A DNA stretch of 64,000 nucleotides from Leptodactylus fallax. Lineage: Eukaryota; Chordata; Amphibia; Anura; Leptodactylidae. Where the stretch lies: contig CAMRHE010000502.1 in assembly GCA_947044405.1 (NCBI GenBank), positions 974,001 to 1,038,000 on the forward strand, in the 5' to 3' direction. How positions within the stretch are numbered: the first letter of the stretch is position 1; every line of letters begins with the position of its first letter. Shown piece after piece: positions 45,988 to 57,860 of the stretch. The notes beneath the pieces are model-generated. The model was not told the DNA's origin. It worked only from the letters and a program-made list of their open reading frames with translations, and did no database searches. Position numbers and translations under genes: made by a program.

Positions 45988-48900
45988 CGACTCCTAGGAC
46001 CATATATCTATAAAACATAGTGTATGACACTGTCAGGGTTCCTAGGACTATATATCTATAATACATAGTGTATGACACTGTCAGGACTCCTAGGACCATA
46101 TATCTATAAAACATAGTGTATGACACTGTCAGGACTCCTAGGACTTTATATCTATAAAACATTGTGTATGACGCTGTCAGGGTTCTTAGGACTATATATC
46201 TATAATACGTAGAGTATGACATTGTCAGGACTCCTAGGACTATATATCTATAATACATAGTGTATGACACTGTCAGGACTCCTAGGACTATATATCTATA
46301 ATACATAGTGTATGACATTGTCAGGGCTCCTAGGACTATATATCTATTATACATAGTATATGACACTGTCAGGGCTCCTAGGACTATATATCTATAATAC
46401 ATAGTGTATGACACTGTCAGGGCTCCTAGGACTATATATCTATAATACATAGTGTATGACACTGTCAGGACCCCTAGAACTATATATCTATAATACATAG
46501 TGTATGACACTGTCAGGGCTCCTAGGACTATATATCTATAATACATAGAGTATGACATTGTCAGGACTCCTAGGACTATATATCTATAATACATAGTGTA
46601 TGACACTGTCAGGACTCCTAGGACTATATATCTATAATACATAGTGTATGACATTGTCAGGGCTCCTAGGACTATATATCTATTATACATAGTTTATGAC
46701 ACTGTCAGGGCTCCTAGGACTATATATCTATAATACATAGTGTATGACACTGTCAGGGCTCCTAGGACTATATATCTATAATACATAGTGTATGACACTG
46801 TCAGGACTCCTAGAACTATATATCTATAATACATAGTGTATGACATTGTCAGGGCTCCTAGGACTATATATCTATTATACATAGTGTATGACACTGTCAG
46901 GGCTCCTAGGACTATATATCTATAATACATAGTGTATGACACTGTCAGGGCTCCTAGGACTATATATCTATAAAACATAGTGTATGACATTGTCAGGGCT
47001 CCTAGTACTATATATCTATAATACATAGTGTATGACACTGTCAGGACTCCTAGGACTGTATATCTATAATACATAGTGTATGACACTGTCAGGACTCCTA
47101 GGACTATATATCTATAATACATAGTGTATGACACTGTCAGGGCTCCTAGGACTATATATCTATAATACATAGTGTATGACACTGTCAGGACTCCTAGGAC
47201 TATATATCTATAAAACATAGTGTATGACATTGTCAGGGCTCCTAGGACTATATATCTATAATACATAGTGTATAACACTGTCAGGACTCCTAGGACTGTA
47301 TATCTATAATACATAGTGTATGACACTGTCAGGACTCCTAGGACTATATATCTATAATACATAGTGTATGACACTGTCAGGACACCTAGGACTATATATC
47401 TATAATACATAGTGTATGACACTGTCAGGGCTCCTAGGACTATATATCTATAAAACATAGTGTATGACACTGTCAGGATTCCTAGGACTATATATCTATA
47501 AAACATAGTGTATGACACTGTCAGGGCTCATAGGACTATATATCTATAAAACATAGTGTATGACATTGTCAGGGCTCCTAGGACTATATATCTATAATAC
47601 ATAGTGTATAACACTGTCAAGACTCACTATCTCTATAATACATAGTGTATCACTGTCAGGACTCCTAGTACTATATATCTATAATACATAGTGTATGACA
47701 CTGTCAGGGCCCCTAGGACTATATCTCTATATACATAGTGTATAACACTGTCAGGACTCCTAGGACTGTATATCTATAATACATAGTGTATGACACTGTC
47801 AGGACTCCTAGGACTTATACATATCTATAATACATAGTGTATGACACTGTCAGGGCTCCTAGGACTATATATCTATAATACATAGTGTATGACACTGTCA
47901 GGACTCCTAGGACTATATATCTATAAAACATAGTGTATGACATTGTCAGGGCTCCTAGGACTATATATCTATAATACATAGTGTATAACACTGTCAGGAC
48001 TCCTAGGACTGTATATCTATAATACATAGTGTATGACACTGTCAGGACTCCTAGGACTATATATCTATAATACATAGTGTATGACACTGTCAGGGCTCCT
48101 AGGACTATATATCTATAATACATAGTGTATGGCACTGTCAGGACACCTAGGACTATATATCTATAATACATAGTGTATGACACTGTCAGGGCTCCTAGGA
48201 CTATATATCTATAAGCATAGTATATGACACTGTCAGGACTCCTAGGACTATATATCTATAAAACATAGTGTATGACACTGTCAGGATTCCTAGGACTATA
48301 TATCTATAATACACAGTGTATGACACTGTCAGGGCTCCTAGGACTATATATCTATAAAACATAGTGTATGACACTGTCAGGGCTCATAGGACTATATATC
48401 TATAAAACATAGTGTATGACACTGTCAGGACTCCTAGTACTATATATCTATAATACATAGTGTATGACACTGTCAGGGCTCCTAGGACTATATCTCTATA
48501 ATACATAGTGTATGACACTGTCAGGACTCCTAGTACTATATATCTATAATACATAGTGTATGACACTGTCAGGGCTCCTAGGACTATATATCTATAATAC
48601 ATAGTGTATGACACTGTCAGGGCTCCTAGGACTATATATCTATAATACATAGTGTATGACACTGTCAGGACTCCTAGTACTATATATCTATAAAACATAG
48701 TGTATGACACTGTCAGGGCTCCTAGGACTAAATCTATAATACATAGTGTATGACACCGTCAGGACTCCTAGGACTATATATCTATAATACATATTGTATG
48801 ACACTGTCAGGACTCCTAGTACTATATATCTATAATACATAGTGTATGACACTGTCAGGGCTCCTAGGACTATATATCTATAATACATAGTGTATGACAC

Positions 48901-49090
48901 TGTCAGGGCTCCTAGGACTATATATCTATAATACATAGTGTATGACACTGTCAGGACTCCTAGGACTATATATCTATAATACATAGTGTATGACACTGTC
49001 AGGACTCCTAGTACTATATATCTATAATACATAGTGTATGACACTGTCAGGACTCCTAGTACTATATATCTATAATACATAGTGTATAAT
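45988..49090. repeat. 48-bp satellite array, 3.1 kb
   Basis: About 64 monomers, highly regular. The marker CCTAGGACTGTATATC recurs at 47050, 47290, 47770 and 48010, i.e. at 240, 480 and 240 bp, so a five-monomer (240-bp) higher-order repeat exists. Minus-strand frames up to 274 codons stay open because of the 48-bp period. The array ends in ATTTCTAGCTCTCTAAGAAA, the flank shared by all arrays. Copy A has OR3 in the equivalent place. Confidence 0.93.
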
Positions 49091-49847
49091 ACTTTTAGGG
49101 CTCCAATTTCTAGCTCTCTAAGAAAACACAGCCAACATGATGTCGTAGTGACAGTGACATATATGTCTATATAAGAACCGATGGCAAGCAGAGAATTCAC
49201 ACTCTAACTTCAACAATACTCTGCACTGACATTCATTTTCTTACATTTAACATTTAAAAAGTTCCAAAAATTACCCTTTTCAGGAGAAAATGTTCTTGCC
49301 TATGGTGTTTTCGACATACATGACAGTAATATTGCAAAAAGCAATGGTTTTGTAGCAAAATTACCTGTTTTGATGATTTGTAAGTGCTACAGGCTTGTTG
49401 TTTTGGAGAAATGTTTGTTGCTGTGAGTGAAGTGGAAAAGTGAAGAAGAAAATGATTTTCATAACAAAAAGCCTTCAGAAATTACCCCTTCATGGGAGCA
49501 GATGTGAAATGAAAATGGTGTTGGTATTGACAGATGCAATATTACAGTTTTTTTTTATGTTGGGACCTTTTCAATATAACTTTGCTTTTTTTTGTAACGC
49601 CAAATCTGTGACACTAACAGTGTGTTATAGTGGAATGTGAAGGACTGGGCCGCAGGATATGTCTCTCTGAGTGGTGCTATGGTGCTAGCTGTGACTAGTG
49701 GCAGTGCGGCATGAAATATTGTGACAGACAGGAGCGCACTAGATGATGTTCAGTAGGGCGCATAAGCAGCACTGAACACTGTGTCGGCCATTATGCCTAA
49801 ATAAAACTCTCATGGCAAACTGGGCCAGATCCTTCAACTGCTCTAAA
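49091..49847. other. Sequence without recognised feature
   Basis: 49091-49200 is the common satellite-array flank. The rest has only short frames. It may be 3' untranslated sequence of the hAT relic that starts at 49848 on the minus strand. Confidence 0.4.
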
Positions 49848-50530
49848 TTATTGCCCAGAATTCCATAGGGTTACAATTTTCTGCTGAGCTATAGTTGCAC
49901 TATCGGTATAACTGTACCTGTTGGTGCTGCCAGTGGGTGTCAATGTCTGCCTGTTGTGTCTGCGGTTGGCACTGCGAGCTGAAAAATTTCTGGTACATAT
50001 TCTAGATACTGTATTGGGCCTGGTTGCTGATGCTGCTACAGTTGCAATGCTCTCCCTAAATGCTGTGGTAAGCTGGGTATAAAGCCTATCCTGATAATAT
50101 TCCAATTTTTCCTCCCTTTGGGAAGCAGGGAAGAATTCCCCCATTTTGTCTTTATAGTGCCGGCCTAAGAGCACTGCCAACCAGTCCTCATCCCTCTGCT
50201 TGATGCTAATAATATGCTTGTCACTGTGTAAGCAGCGGAGCATACAGCCTGCCATGCTTGCAAGTATGGTTACAGATCCAGGAGCCTGCTATGGTTGGGG
50301 TTCTTGGCCAGCATGGTCGTCATCGTCATAATCTATAAAAAAAAATAAGGGTCTATCTTCTCTCCTGGCTGTACCTGTGACATATCAAGACCCCCCTGCG
50401 CATCCAAAAGAGAGTCCTCCTCTGTTTTTTTTTACATTAACATTATGGATTTTGTAAGGATATGGCTGGGGTTATAACCCACAAGCGTTACCCATCCCAG
50501 TTTTGTTTCTTGTACTTCTGGCCATGAGAA
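49848..50530 (-). pseudogene. hAT-type transposase, C-terminal fragment
   Basis: The readable minus-strand frame (50255-49848) contains MLRCLHSDKHIISIKQRDED followed by LLGRHYKDKM and FFPASQREEKLEYYQDRLYT. This resembles the LLDPRYKDK region near the C-terminus of hAT/ZBED-type transposases, a match recalled from memory. The rest of the gene appears at 56090-57080, on the far side of a 5.5-kb insertion. It ends with a stop at 49848. The last 60 codons are low-complexity Ser/Thr/Arg. Confidence 0.5.
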
Positions 50531-50825
50531 GCACCTCCTTTAACCCCTTCATGCATTCTCACGTACATGTACGTGGGGGAATGTGGTTAGTTACCGCATC
50601 CCCATGTACAGGTACGTGACGGTGATCGAGCGGGCTCAGAAGCAGAGCCCGTGAGATCACCGCGGGAGCCCAGCTGTATTTGACAGCCAGGCTCCCGCTG
50701 CAACAACGGGGACCAGTGGTAACACCGATCCCCGCTGTTTAACCCTTAAGATGCCGTGGTCAATAGCGACTGCGGCATTTTAAGTGCTTGCTAGCGGCAC
50801 TGAGTGCCGCGGGCGGCATCAGGAG

Positions 50826-51018
50826 AGGGTGTTAGCTGTAACTGACAGCTAACACCCTGCTCCTTAACCTCCATTGAGCGCCGATCAGGGTTTTTAACCC
50901 CTTGGATGCCGCGGTCAAACATGGCCGGCCTGCTTGCCGGCCGGCCGCCCCGCTCACTATCTGAGCGGACGGTATCGGAACCGGGTGTTAGCTGTAACTG
51001 ACAGCTAACACCCTACTC
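50826..51018. repeat. Two copies of a perfect hairpin in the GC-rich zone
   Basis: Arms AGGGTGTTAGCTGT (50826-50839) and ACAGCTAACACCCT (50845-50858) pair perfectly around a 5-nt loop. The same hairpin recurs, with 13 paired bases, at 50983-51013. Each is followed by AACC and TTTTAACCCCTTGGATGCC-type sequence. Confidence 0.8.
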
Positions 51019-52439
51019 CATAACCCCCGGTCGGAACTGAGTTCCGATCGGAGGTTTTAACCCCTTGGATGCCACGGTCAAACATGACCGCGGCATTCAA
51101 GGGGTTCCGCCATCTTGCCGCCCCCTGGCACCCCCACGGCGAGATCGGGGGGTGCCGATATCGATAATCTGCAGCCCGGGGTCTGCTAAGTGACCCCGGG
51201 CTGCCTGGAGACCCCTACTACCTGGTTGATCCTGCCGAGAACTGCGGAAGTCAGCACTGTGTTTCCATAGCGCTGACTTCCTGTATAGACTGCAAGACAC
51301 TTGCATGCTTGTGTTCTGCAGTCTATAGTACTGAGCCAGAGATCAAAGCATCTCTGACTCAGGTGTCCTAATGGGACACATGAAAAAGTAAAAAAAAGTT
51401 AAAAAATAAATAAATAAAGTATGTGAAAAAAAATTAATAAAAGAATAAAGCCCAAAAAAATTCCTTTTTCCTATATAAAATGAATTATTTAAAAAATAAA
51501 CCTAAAAATTAATAAAAACAATACATATTTGGTATCGCCGCGTCCGTAACAACCTGTACAATAAAACTGAAACCATATTTAATGTACACAGTGAACGTCG
51601 GGAAAAAAAAACACCAAAAGTAATGATTTTTCGCCATCTCACCTTACAAAATATGCCATAAAAAGTGATCAAAAAATCATATGTACCCCAAAACAGTACC
51701 AATAAAAAGCACAGGTTTTCCCGCAAAAAATAAGCCCTAAACCAACTCTCTAATCCAATCTAATCCAACTGAAAATAAACATGCTACGCATCTTAGAAGA
51801 TGGCGATGCATAAAAATTGATTTATGTCCCCAAATGGGTTTTTGTTCAGCCAAATTAGTATTGCATAAAAAAACAGTATAAATGAGGTATCGCCGTAATC
51901 GTACCGACCCGCAGAATAAAGATAACATGTTACTTTAGCTCTACGCTGCATGGTGAAAAATTTAAACGGTAAAACGCAGTGCCAGAATTGATGGGGTTGT
52001 TTTTTAATCCACCAAGAAAGAGTTAATAAAATTTATTTAATAAGTTGTAAGCACCTAAAAATGATGTAATTAAAAAATATATCTCGTACTGCAAACAACA
52101 AGCCCTCATATGGCTACATCACCAGAGAAATAAAGAAAATATAGCTCGTACAATGTGAAGACAAAAACCCCTCAAAAATCGCCAAATCATTAGAACATAA
52201 CTGGCTGCGGCAGGAAGGGAATGTATAAGCGGTGCGAGCATATATGAGGGTACAAACCAGATTTAGAGCTTACGAGGGATAATAAACCAGAAGTGACCCC
52301 CAGAGTGACCTCCCCAATAATAGGAACTACTAGGGAAATAGTAGGGAATTTAGTGTACCCAATGTACTCCACACAGCTTACATATTCACTTTTCCCCATC
52401 CGCTGTGCAGTCACGTCTGGGATACTAATGCTCGTTACA

Positions 52440-53270
52440 CCCCTTGATAAATTCTTTGAGGGGTGCAGTTTTCAAAATGGCGTCATTCCTTAGGGGATTC
52501 CACTTTACTGGTACTTTAGAGGCTCTGCAAACATGACATGGCGTCCAGATCCCAAACATCTGAATCTGCGCTCCAAAAGCCACATAGCGCTCCTTCCCTT
52601 CTGCGCCCTACTGTGTTCCCAAACTGCAGTTTATACCCACATGTATTACACTTGTTGTACCCAGGATAACGTACTTAATGTCATATGTGGGTATAAACTG
52701 CTGTTTGGGCACAGCCGGGTACAGAAGGGAAGGAGCGCTATTTGGTTTTTGGAGCACAGACTTGAACGGTTTGGTTTTTGGACATCATTGCACTTTTGCA
52801 GAGCTGAAATGCCAGTACAATGGAATCCCCTGACATGTCACCCCATTTTGGAAACTACACCCCTGAAGGAATTTATCCAGGGGTACAGTGAGCATTTTTA
52901 ACCCCCAAGTGTTGCTATAATTTATTATCCATAAATGAATATGCAGCTGATGGTGAAAGGTGAAAATGACAATTTATCCAGGAATACGACATTTCAGTGC
53001 TTAATATGTTGTGCCCGGCTTGTATCAGAGATGAACATTCCAAAAGCTGTTGTGCCCGGGATCCCCGCTCACCAGTTTTTGGAGTGTGTGTCTGTGCAGA
53101 CATAAACTGGGCACAACATATTGGGCACTGAAATGGCATATCTATAGAAAAATTTCAATTTTAACTTTTCATTATCAGCTGCACATTCATTTCTGGAAAT
53201 GAAAAGAATGCAACACTTAAGGGTTAATAATCCTCGCTACCCCACTTGATAAATCCCTTGAAGGGTATAG
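52440..53270. repeat. Nested inverted repeats within the left TTAACCCC element
   Basis: GTAGTTTCCAAAATGGGGTG-type sequence appears forward at 52460 and 53268 and reversed at about 52840 (CACCCCATTTTGGAAACTAC). A hairpin around 52660 has arms like TTTATACCCACATG, and another centres near 53050 (CATTTCAGTGC...GCACTGAAATG). The same arrangement is mirrored in the right copy at about 60180-61200. Confidence 0.75.
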
Positions 53271-55560
53271 TTTCCAAAATGGGGTGACATGTCTGCGGAT
53301 TCCACTTTACTGGCAATTCATGGTCTCTGCAAAAGTGGCATGGTGACCAAAAAGCAAACTGTGCTCCAAAAACCAAAATAGCGCTCCTTCCCTTCTGTGC
53401 CCGGCTGTGCCCAAACAGCAGTTTATACCCACATATGGCGTTGTTAAGTACGTTATCCTGGGCACACCAGTGTCATACATGTGGGCATAAACTGTCATTT
53501 GGGCACACAGCAGGGCGCAAATGTGAAGGAGCACTATGTGCTTTTGGAGCGCATATTTAGATTGTTGTTTTTTTGGATGCCATGTCACATTTGCAGAGAC
53601 CCTAAAATTGCCCCTACAAAATGGGGGTCACTTCTTGGGGAATTCCAGTTTACTGGCACCTCCAGGGCTCTGCAAAAACAACATGGCGACGAGAAAGTAC
53701 TCCAAAAGCTAAAAAAACACAATGCTCCTTCCCATCTGAACCCTGCTGTGTGCCCAAGCAGCAGTTTATACCCACATATTTAATTTTTTGGTCCCCGGGA
53801 TAGCCCACTTAATAGTTTTAGGAGTTCATGTCTCTGATGCCCCAAAGTGGCCGCAACGTATTAGGCACTGAAATTGGATATTTCTTTAAAAACTTTAATT
53901 TTCACTTTGTACATTAATTTTTGGGAAGCATTTTTAGGCTCAAAATGATAATACCCCTTGATACATTCTTTTAGGGGTGCAGTTTCTAAAACATGGTCAC
54001 TTTTGAGAGGTTTCCATTGTATTGGTATTTTAGGGGCTCTGCAAATGGAACATGGCACCTGAAAAATATTACAGCCACTTCTGCCCTCCAAAAGCCAAAC
54101 AGCGCTCTTTCCATTCTGAGCCATGTACCCATACAGCAGATTACAACCACATATGGGGCATTTCTGTTTTCAGAAGAAATTGTGTAACAAACTGTGGGGT
54201 GTTTTTTCTTCTTTAACCACTTGCAAAAATTAAAAATATGTCGCTAAATGGACGGTTTATTGGAAAAAAGTAATTTTACATTTTTACGTCCCAAAGTCAA
54301 TAAAATCTGTGAAACAGCTGTGAGGTCAAAATGCTCACTATACCCCTAGATAAATTCTATGAGGGGTGTAGTTTTCAAAATGGGGTCACTTTTTGGGGCT
54401 TTGTACTGTATTGGTACTTTATGGGCTCTGCAAATGCGACATGGCATCCGAAAACTATTCCAGCAAAATCTGCCCTCCAAAAGCTAAATAGCGCTCTTTC
54501 CATTTTGAGCCCTGCCATGTACCTATGCAGCAGATTGCAACCACATATGGGGCATTTCTGTGTTCAGGAGAAATTGTGTAACGAACGTTGGGGAGCTTTT
54601 TCTCCTTTGTCCTCTTGTGAAAATGAAAAATTTGGGGCTAAATTGACGGTTTATTGGAAAAAAAGGAATTTTTCATTTTAATGTCCCAATGTTAATAAAA
54701 TTTGTGAAACAGCTGTAGGGTCAAAATGCTCACTATACCCCTTGATATGTTCTGTGAGGGGTGTAGTTTTCAAAATGGGGTCACTTTTAGGGGGCTTCCA
54801 CTGTATTGGTACTTTGGGGGCTCTGCAAATGCGACACCTGAAAACTATTCCAGCAAAATCTGCTCTCCAAAAGCCAAATAGCGCTCTTTCCATTCTGAGC
54901 CCTGCCATGTACCCATACAGCAGATTACGACCACATATGGGGTATTGCCGTGTTCAGGAGCAATTGTTTTGCAAACTGTGGGGTGCTTTTTCTCCTTTAA
55001 CCCCTTGTGGAAATGAAAACTTTGGGGATAAAGTAACATTTTAGTAATGTTTCATTTATACATCCCAGTGTTAGCAAAATCTGGGAAACGGCTGTAAGGT
55101 CAAAATGCTCAGTATACCCCTTGATGAATTCTGTGAGGGGTGTAGTTTCCAAAATGGGGTCACTTTTTGGGGTTTTTCTTTGTATTGGTACTCTAGGGGC
55201 TTTGCAAATGAGACATGGCACCTGAAAACTATTCCAGCAAAATCTGCTTTTCAGACGCCCAGTGTCACTCCTTCCCTTCCGTGTGCTGCCATTCGCCCAA
55301 ACATCAGTTTACACCCACTTGTGGGGTATTTCTGTGCTCGGGAGAAACTGCATAACAAACTGTGAGATGCATTTTCTCCTTTAACCCTTTGTGAATGTGT
55401 TAATTTTAGGGCTAAATTAAGGAATTAGTGGGAAAAAATTAAATGTCTAAATTTTACCTCCATATTGTTTTAATTCCAGTGAAATGATTAAAGGGTTAAC
55501 AAACTTCCCAAATGTCATTTTGAATTATTTGAGGGGTGCAGTTTTGAAAATGGGGTCATT
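53240..55560. repeat. Tandem units of about 385 bp, left copy
   Basis: The marker GAGGGGTGTAGTTTTCAAAA and its variants occur at about 53970, 54360, 54758, 55135 and 55535, a period of 375-410 bp. Each unit contains GGGGCTCTGCAAATG, AACTATTCCAGCAAAATCTG and TTTCTCCTTTAACC-like landmarks. Units differ by several per cent to tens of per cent. The right copy holds the mirror series at 58380-59500. Confidence 0.85.
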
Positions 55561-56089
55561 TATGGGGGTTTCTAATATATAGGCCATTATAATCCTCTTC
55601 AGAACTGAAGTGGTCCCTAAAAAATTAGTTTGGGAAATTTTCTTGTAAATCTGGAAAATCGCTGTTACATTTGTAAGCTTTATATCATCCAAAATAAATT
55701 ACAGGACGATTAAAAGATGATGCCGATATATAGCAGAGATATGGTAGATAATATGTATTAATGTATTTGGGTGGTAAGACTATCTGTCTGAAAAGCAGAG
55801 CATTTCACATTTTGAAAATTGGGATTTTTTTTCCAAATTTCCATCAAATTTCCTATTTTTTTATAAATAAATACAAAAATATTCATTAGTGTTTACCACT
55901 AACATGAAGTACAATGTGTCACGAAAAAACAGTCTCAAAATCACTTGTGTAAGTTAAGTCGTCTCAAAGTTATTGCCATATAAAGTGACACATGTCAGTT
56001 TTGAAAAATGAGGCCTGGTACTTAACGCATTTTTGGGCTCGGTCTTGAAGGGGTTAAACCTCTATATATGTTTATAAAGTGGCACAGGA

Positions 56090-57080
56090 CCAAATTTAGG
56101 ACATGCCATAAAGGGACAATGTGTTTTTCAACCCAACTGCAGCACAGCAGCAATATTGGCGCCAGTTGGATACTTGCTTCAGGATACAGTGAAACAGCAA
56201 CTCCACTGCGTGACTCCTCTGATCGAGGCTTATTATTTGTAAAACCACATGGCCGTGCTTTGTCTTACACCCATGAAACAAGGGGGGAGAAGGAAGAGAA
56301 GTGGAAGCAATACCTTGCCCTGATGAAGATGGGGTTGGGAAATGATCCAGAGAGGAGGATCCACAGATGGTGGATGGGCCCTTCATGGCGTTGGAACTGG
56401 GTCTGCACAAACAGATGGAAGTAGAACTTGATCTTGTTGCATTTCTGCATTCTGCTGCTCAAAACTTTGGGCTGTGAAAGCCATGTATTGTCCTTGTCCG
56501 TAATTGCTGCTTCACGTGTTGACAGTGGTGTGCACCTTACCCCAGACTGACATACCCAAGGAAAGGCCCACATTCTCCTACATATTGAGATATAAAGCAG
56601 AGACATCTTTCCTAAGTAATGGTGGCTAGGTATACTCCATCAATTGTCAAAACGCAGTGGAATCCACTAAGTAGTATGGCAGCTATTGCACCACTAGCAA
56701 TTTGGCAAGGTGTGAGTTAAGTTGCAGAGCTGCCTTGTGACTGGGCATATGTTGCTGTCTCCTGGACACACGTTCCTTTGGATGACTGACGTTGCCATGA
56801 AAGAGGGAGAGAAGGAGAAACAGTTGGCGATGATGATGATAACGATGACAAGGAGCTAGGTATAGATGTGGCCTGCCTACAAGGAGGATTATGGGAGGTG
56901 TAGGAGAACAGCCTTGCTCACTTCCCCTGCCAGTGCCACAGTCAAGTCTATTTTTCCAAATAAGATAGTGATGCCTTTTCATGTGAGTACGTAGACATGT
57001 TGTTCCTATATTTGTTCCTGCACGGCTGTACATCTCAGAATGGCCCACCGGGGTACCAGTGAATCCCTTGGTGGGCCCCA
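56090..57080 (-). pseudogene. hAT-type (ZBED-like) transposase, N-terminal and middle parts, degraded
   Basis: Minus strand. 57000-56930 reads AGTNIGTTCLRTHMKRHH, resembling a BED-type zinc finger whose cysteines are partly lost. Further on are HKAALQLNSHLAKLLVVQ and, through several stops, LPYYLVDSTAF and PPLLRKDVSALYLNM (about 56700-56590), similar to the conserved block before the hAT catalytic region. YGQGQYMAFTAQSFEQQ follows near 56490. There are many stops and frame changes. The C-terminal part lies at 49848-50530 beyond the TTAACCCC insertion. The family assignment is by recognition only. Confidence 0.5.
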
Positions 57081-57099
57081 TGCCTTAAAGGGGTTCTAT

Positions 57100-57860
57100 T
57101 GGACGCCCATTACTTTTTTAATAGGCAGTGGAGCTCCAGTAATGGCCCCAGGCCACAGCTTCGGGCACAGGCTTCCTCCCACTGCCCAACTTGTAGGCCA
57201 CAGGTTACATTGAGCCTGTGGCCTACAAGCAGTGTCAGACTGGGATGTCTAGGGCTCACCAGTGGAATTGTTCCTAGGGGCCCACCATCAGGACTCTTGC
57301 AGATCAGCGATACCGAAAAATGTTGGGAGACATGCTGCTCACCCGCCATACGATGTGCACCACTGCACTTTATAAATCCACTGCTACACCCTGTATGGCA
57401 AGTCAACAGCGTGGCTCCTAGAATTGTTACCATTACCTGAAGCCGCACTGTCCTGGTAAAGCTGATCTGCAGAGGTCCTGGCTGTTGTATCATCGCAGAT
57501 GTAATATTGATGGCCTATCCTCAGGACAGGCCATCAATATTAGAAAGATGGATAAATCCTTTAAAGAGGTTGTTCAGGAATTGGAGCAACCCATGTGCCG
57601 GAGGGGAGATATAATATAAATAAATAAAAAAGCAAACTCACCTATCTCTGGCGCTCCATTGTCCACTGCCAGTGTCCATTCAGACTCGTGCTGCTTGCTG
57701 GGAGTCCTGCACCTCATGTGACCACTAAGACCAATTGGGTACAGGATTTCAAGAAATGAGGCGCCGCCATGAGACCAAACTGAGTATGCTTTTTATTTTA
57801 ATTTTTACACATCCCAGGCGGCTGCCACAGTGGTCGCTCCAATTTAAGGACAACCTCTTT
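57100..57860. repeat. Spacer with two short perfect palindromes
   Basis: CTTGTAGGCCACAGG (57190-57204) pairs with its inverse at 57215-57229. ATATTGATGGCCT (57504-57516) pairs with 57528-57540. Both look like parts of small dispersed palindromic repeats. No gene is recognised between 57541 and 57860. Confidence 0.7.

Larger units (their letters stand above)
50533..56057. mobile_element. Large TTAACCCCTT-ended non-autonomous element, left copy
   Basis: It starts TTAACCCCTTCATGC and ends with the inverse (CTTGAAGGGGTTAA), so it has its own inverted ends. It separates two parts of one hAT transposase gene, which supports insertion as a unit. Both flanks carry CCTC, possibly part of a target duplication. 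The 5.5-kb interior is coding-poor: GC-rich palindromes (50555-51240), an AT-rich zone (51360-52440), nested inversions (52440-53270) and about 385-bp tandem units (53240-55560). A second copy lies inverted at 57862. I do not know an established family name. Confidence 0.6.

Noticed and set aside
45962..49200. Long open minus-strand frames with a 16-residue repeat (VLTVSYTMYYRYIVLG) in the satellite, also at 13320-13751 and 15320-16870
   Set aside because: The 48-bp period keeps the frame without stops automatically. There is no start context, no conserved ends, and the frames stop wherever monomers have indels.
51219..51236. 18S rRNA gene start
   Set aside because: Only 18 nt match and the following sequence is unrelated; kept only as a minor finding.
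52190..55365. Many 60-120 codon frames in the TTAACCCC elements
   Set aside because: They recur in each tandem unit on alternating strands, share no start or end, and are broken differently in each unit.
56068..57493. Several 100-130 codon frames on both strands as host genes
   Set aside because: The minus-strand content reads as a degraded hAT transposase, and the plus-strand frames are its shadows or lie in palindromic repeats.
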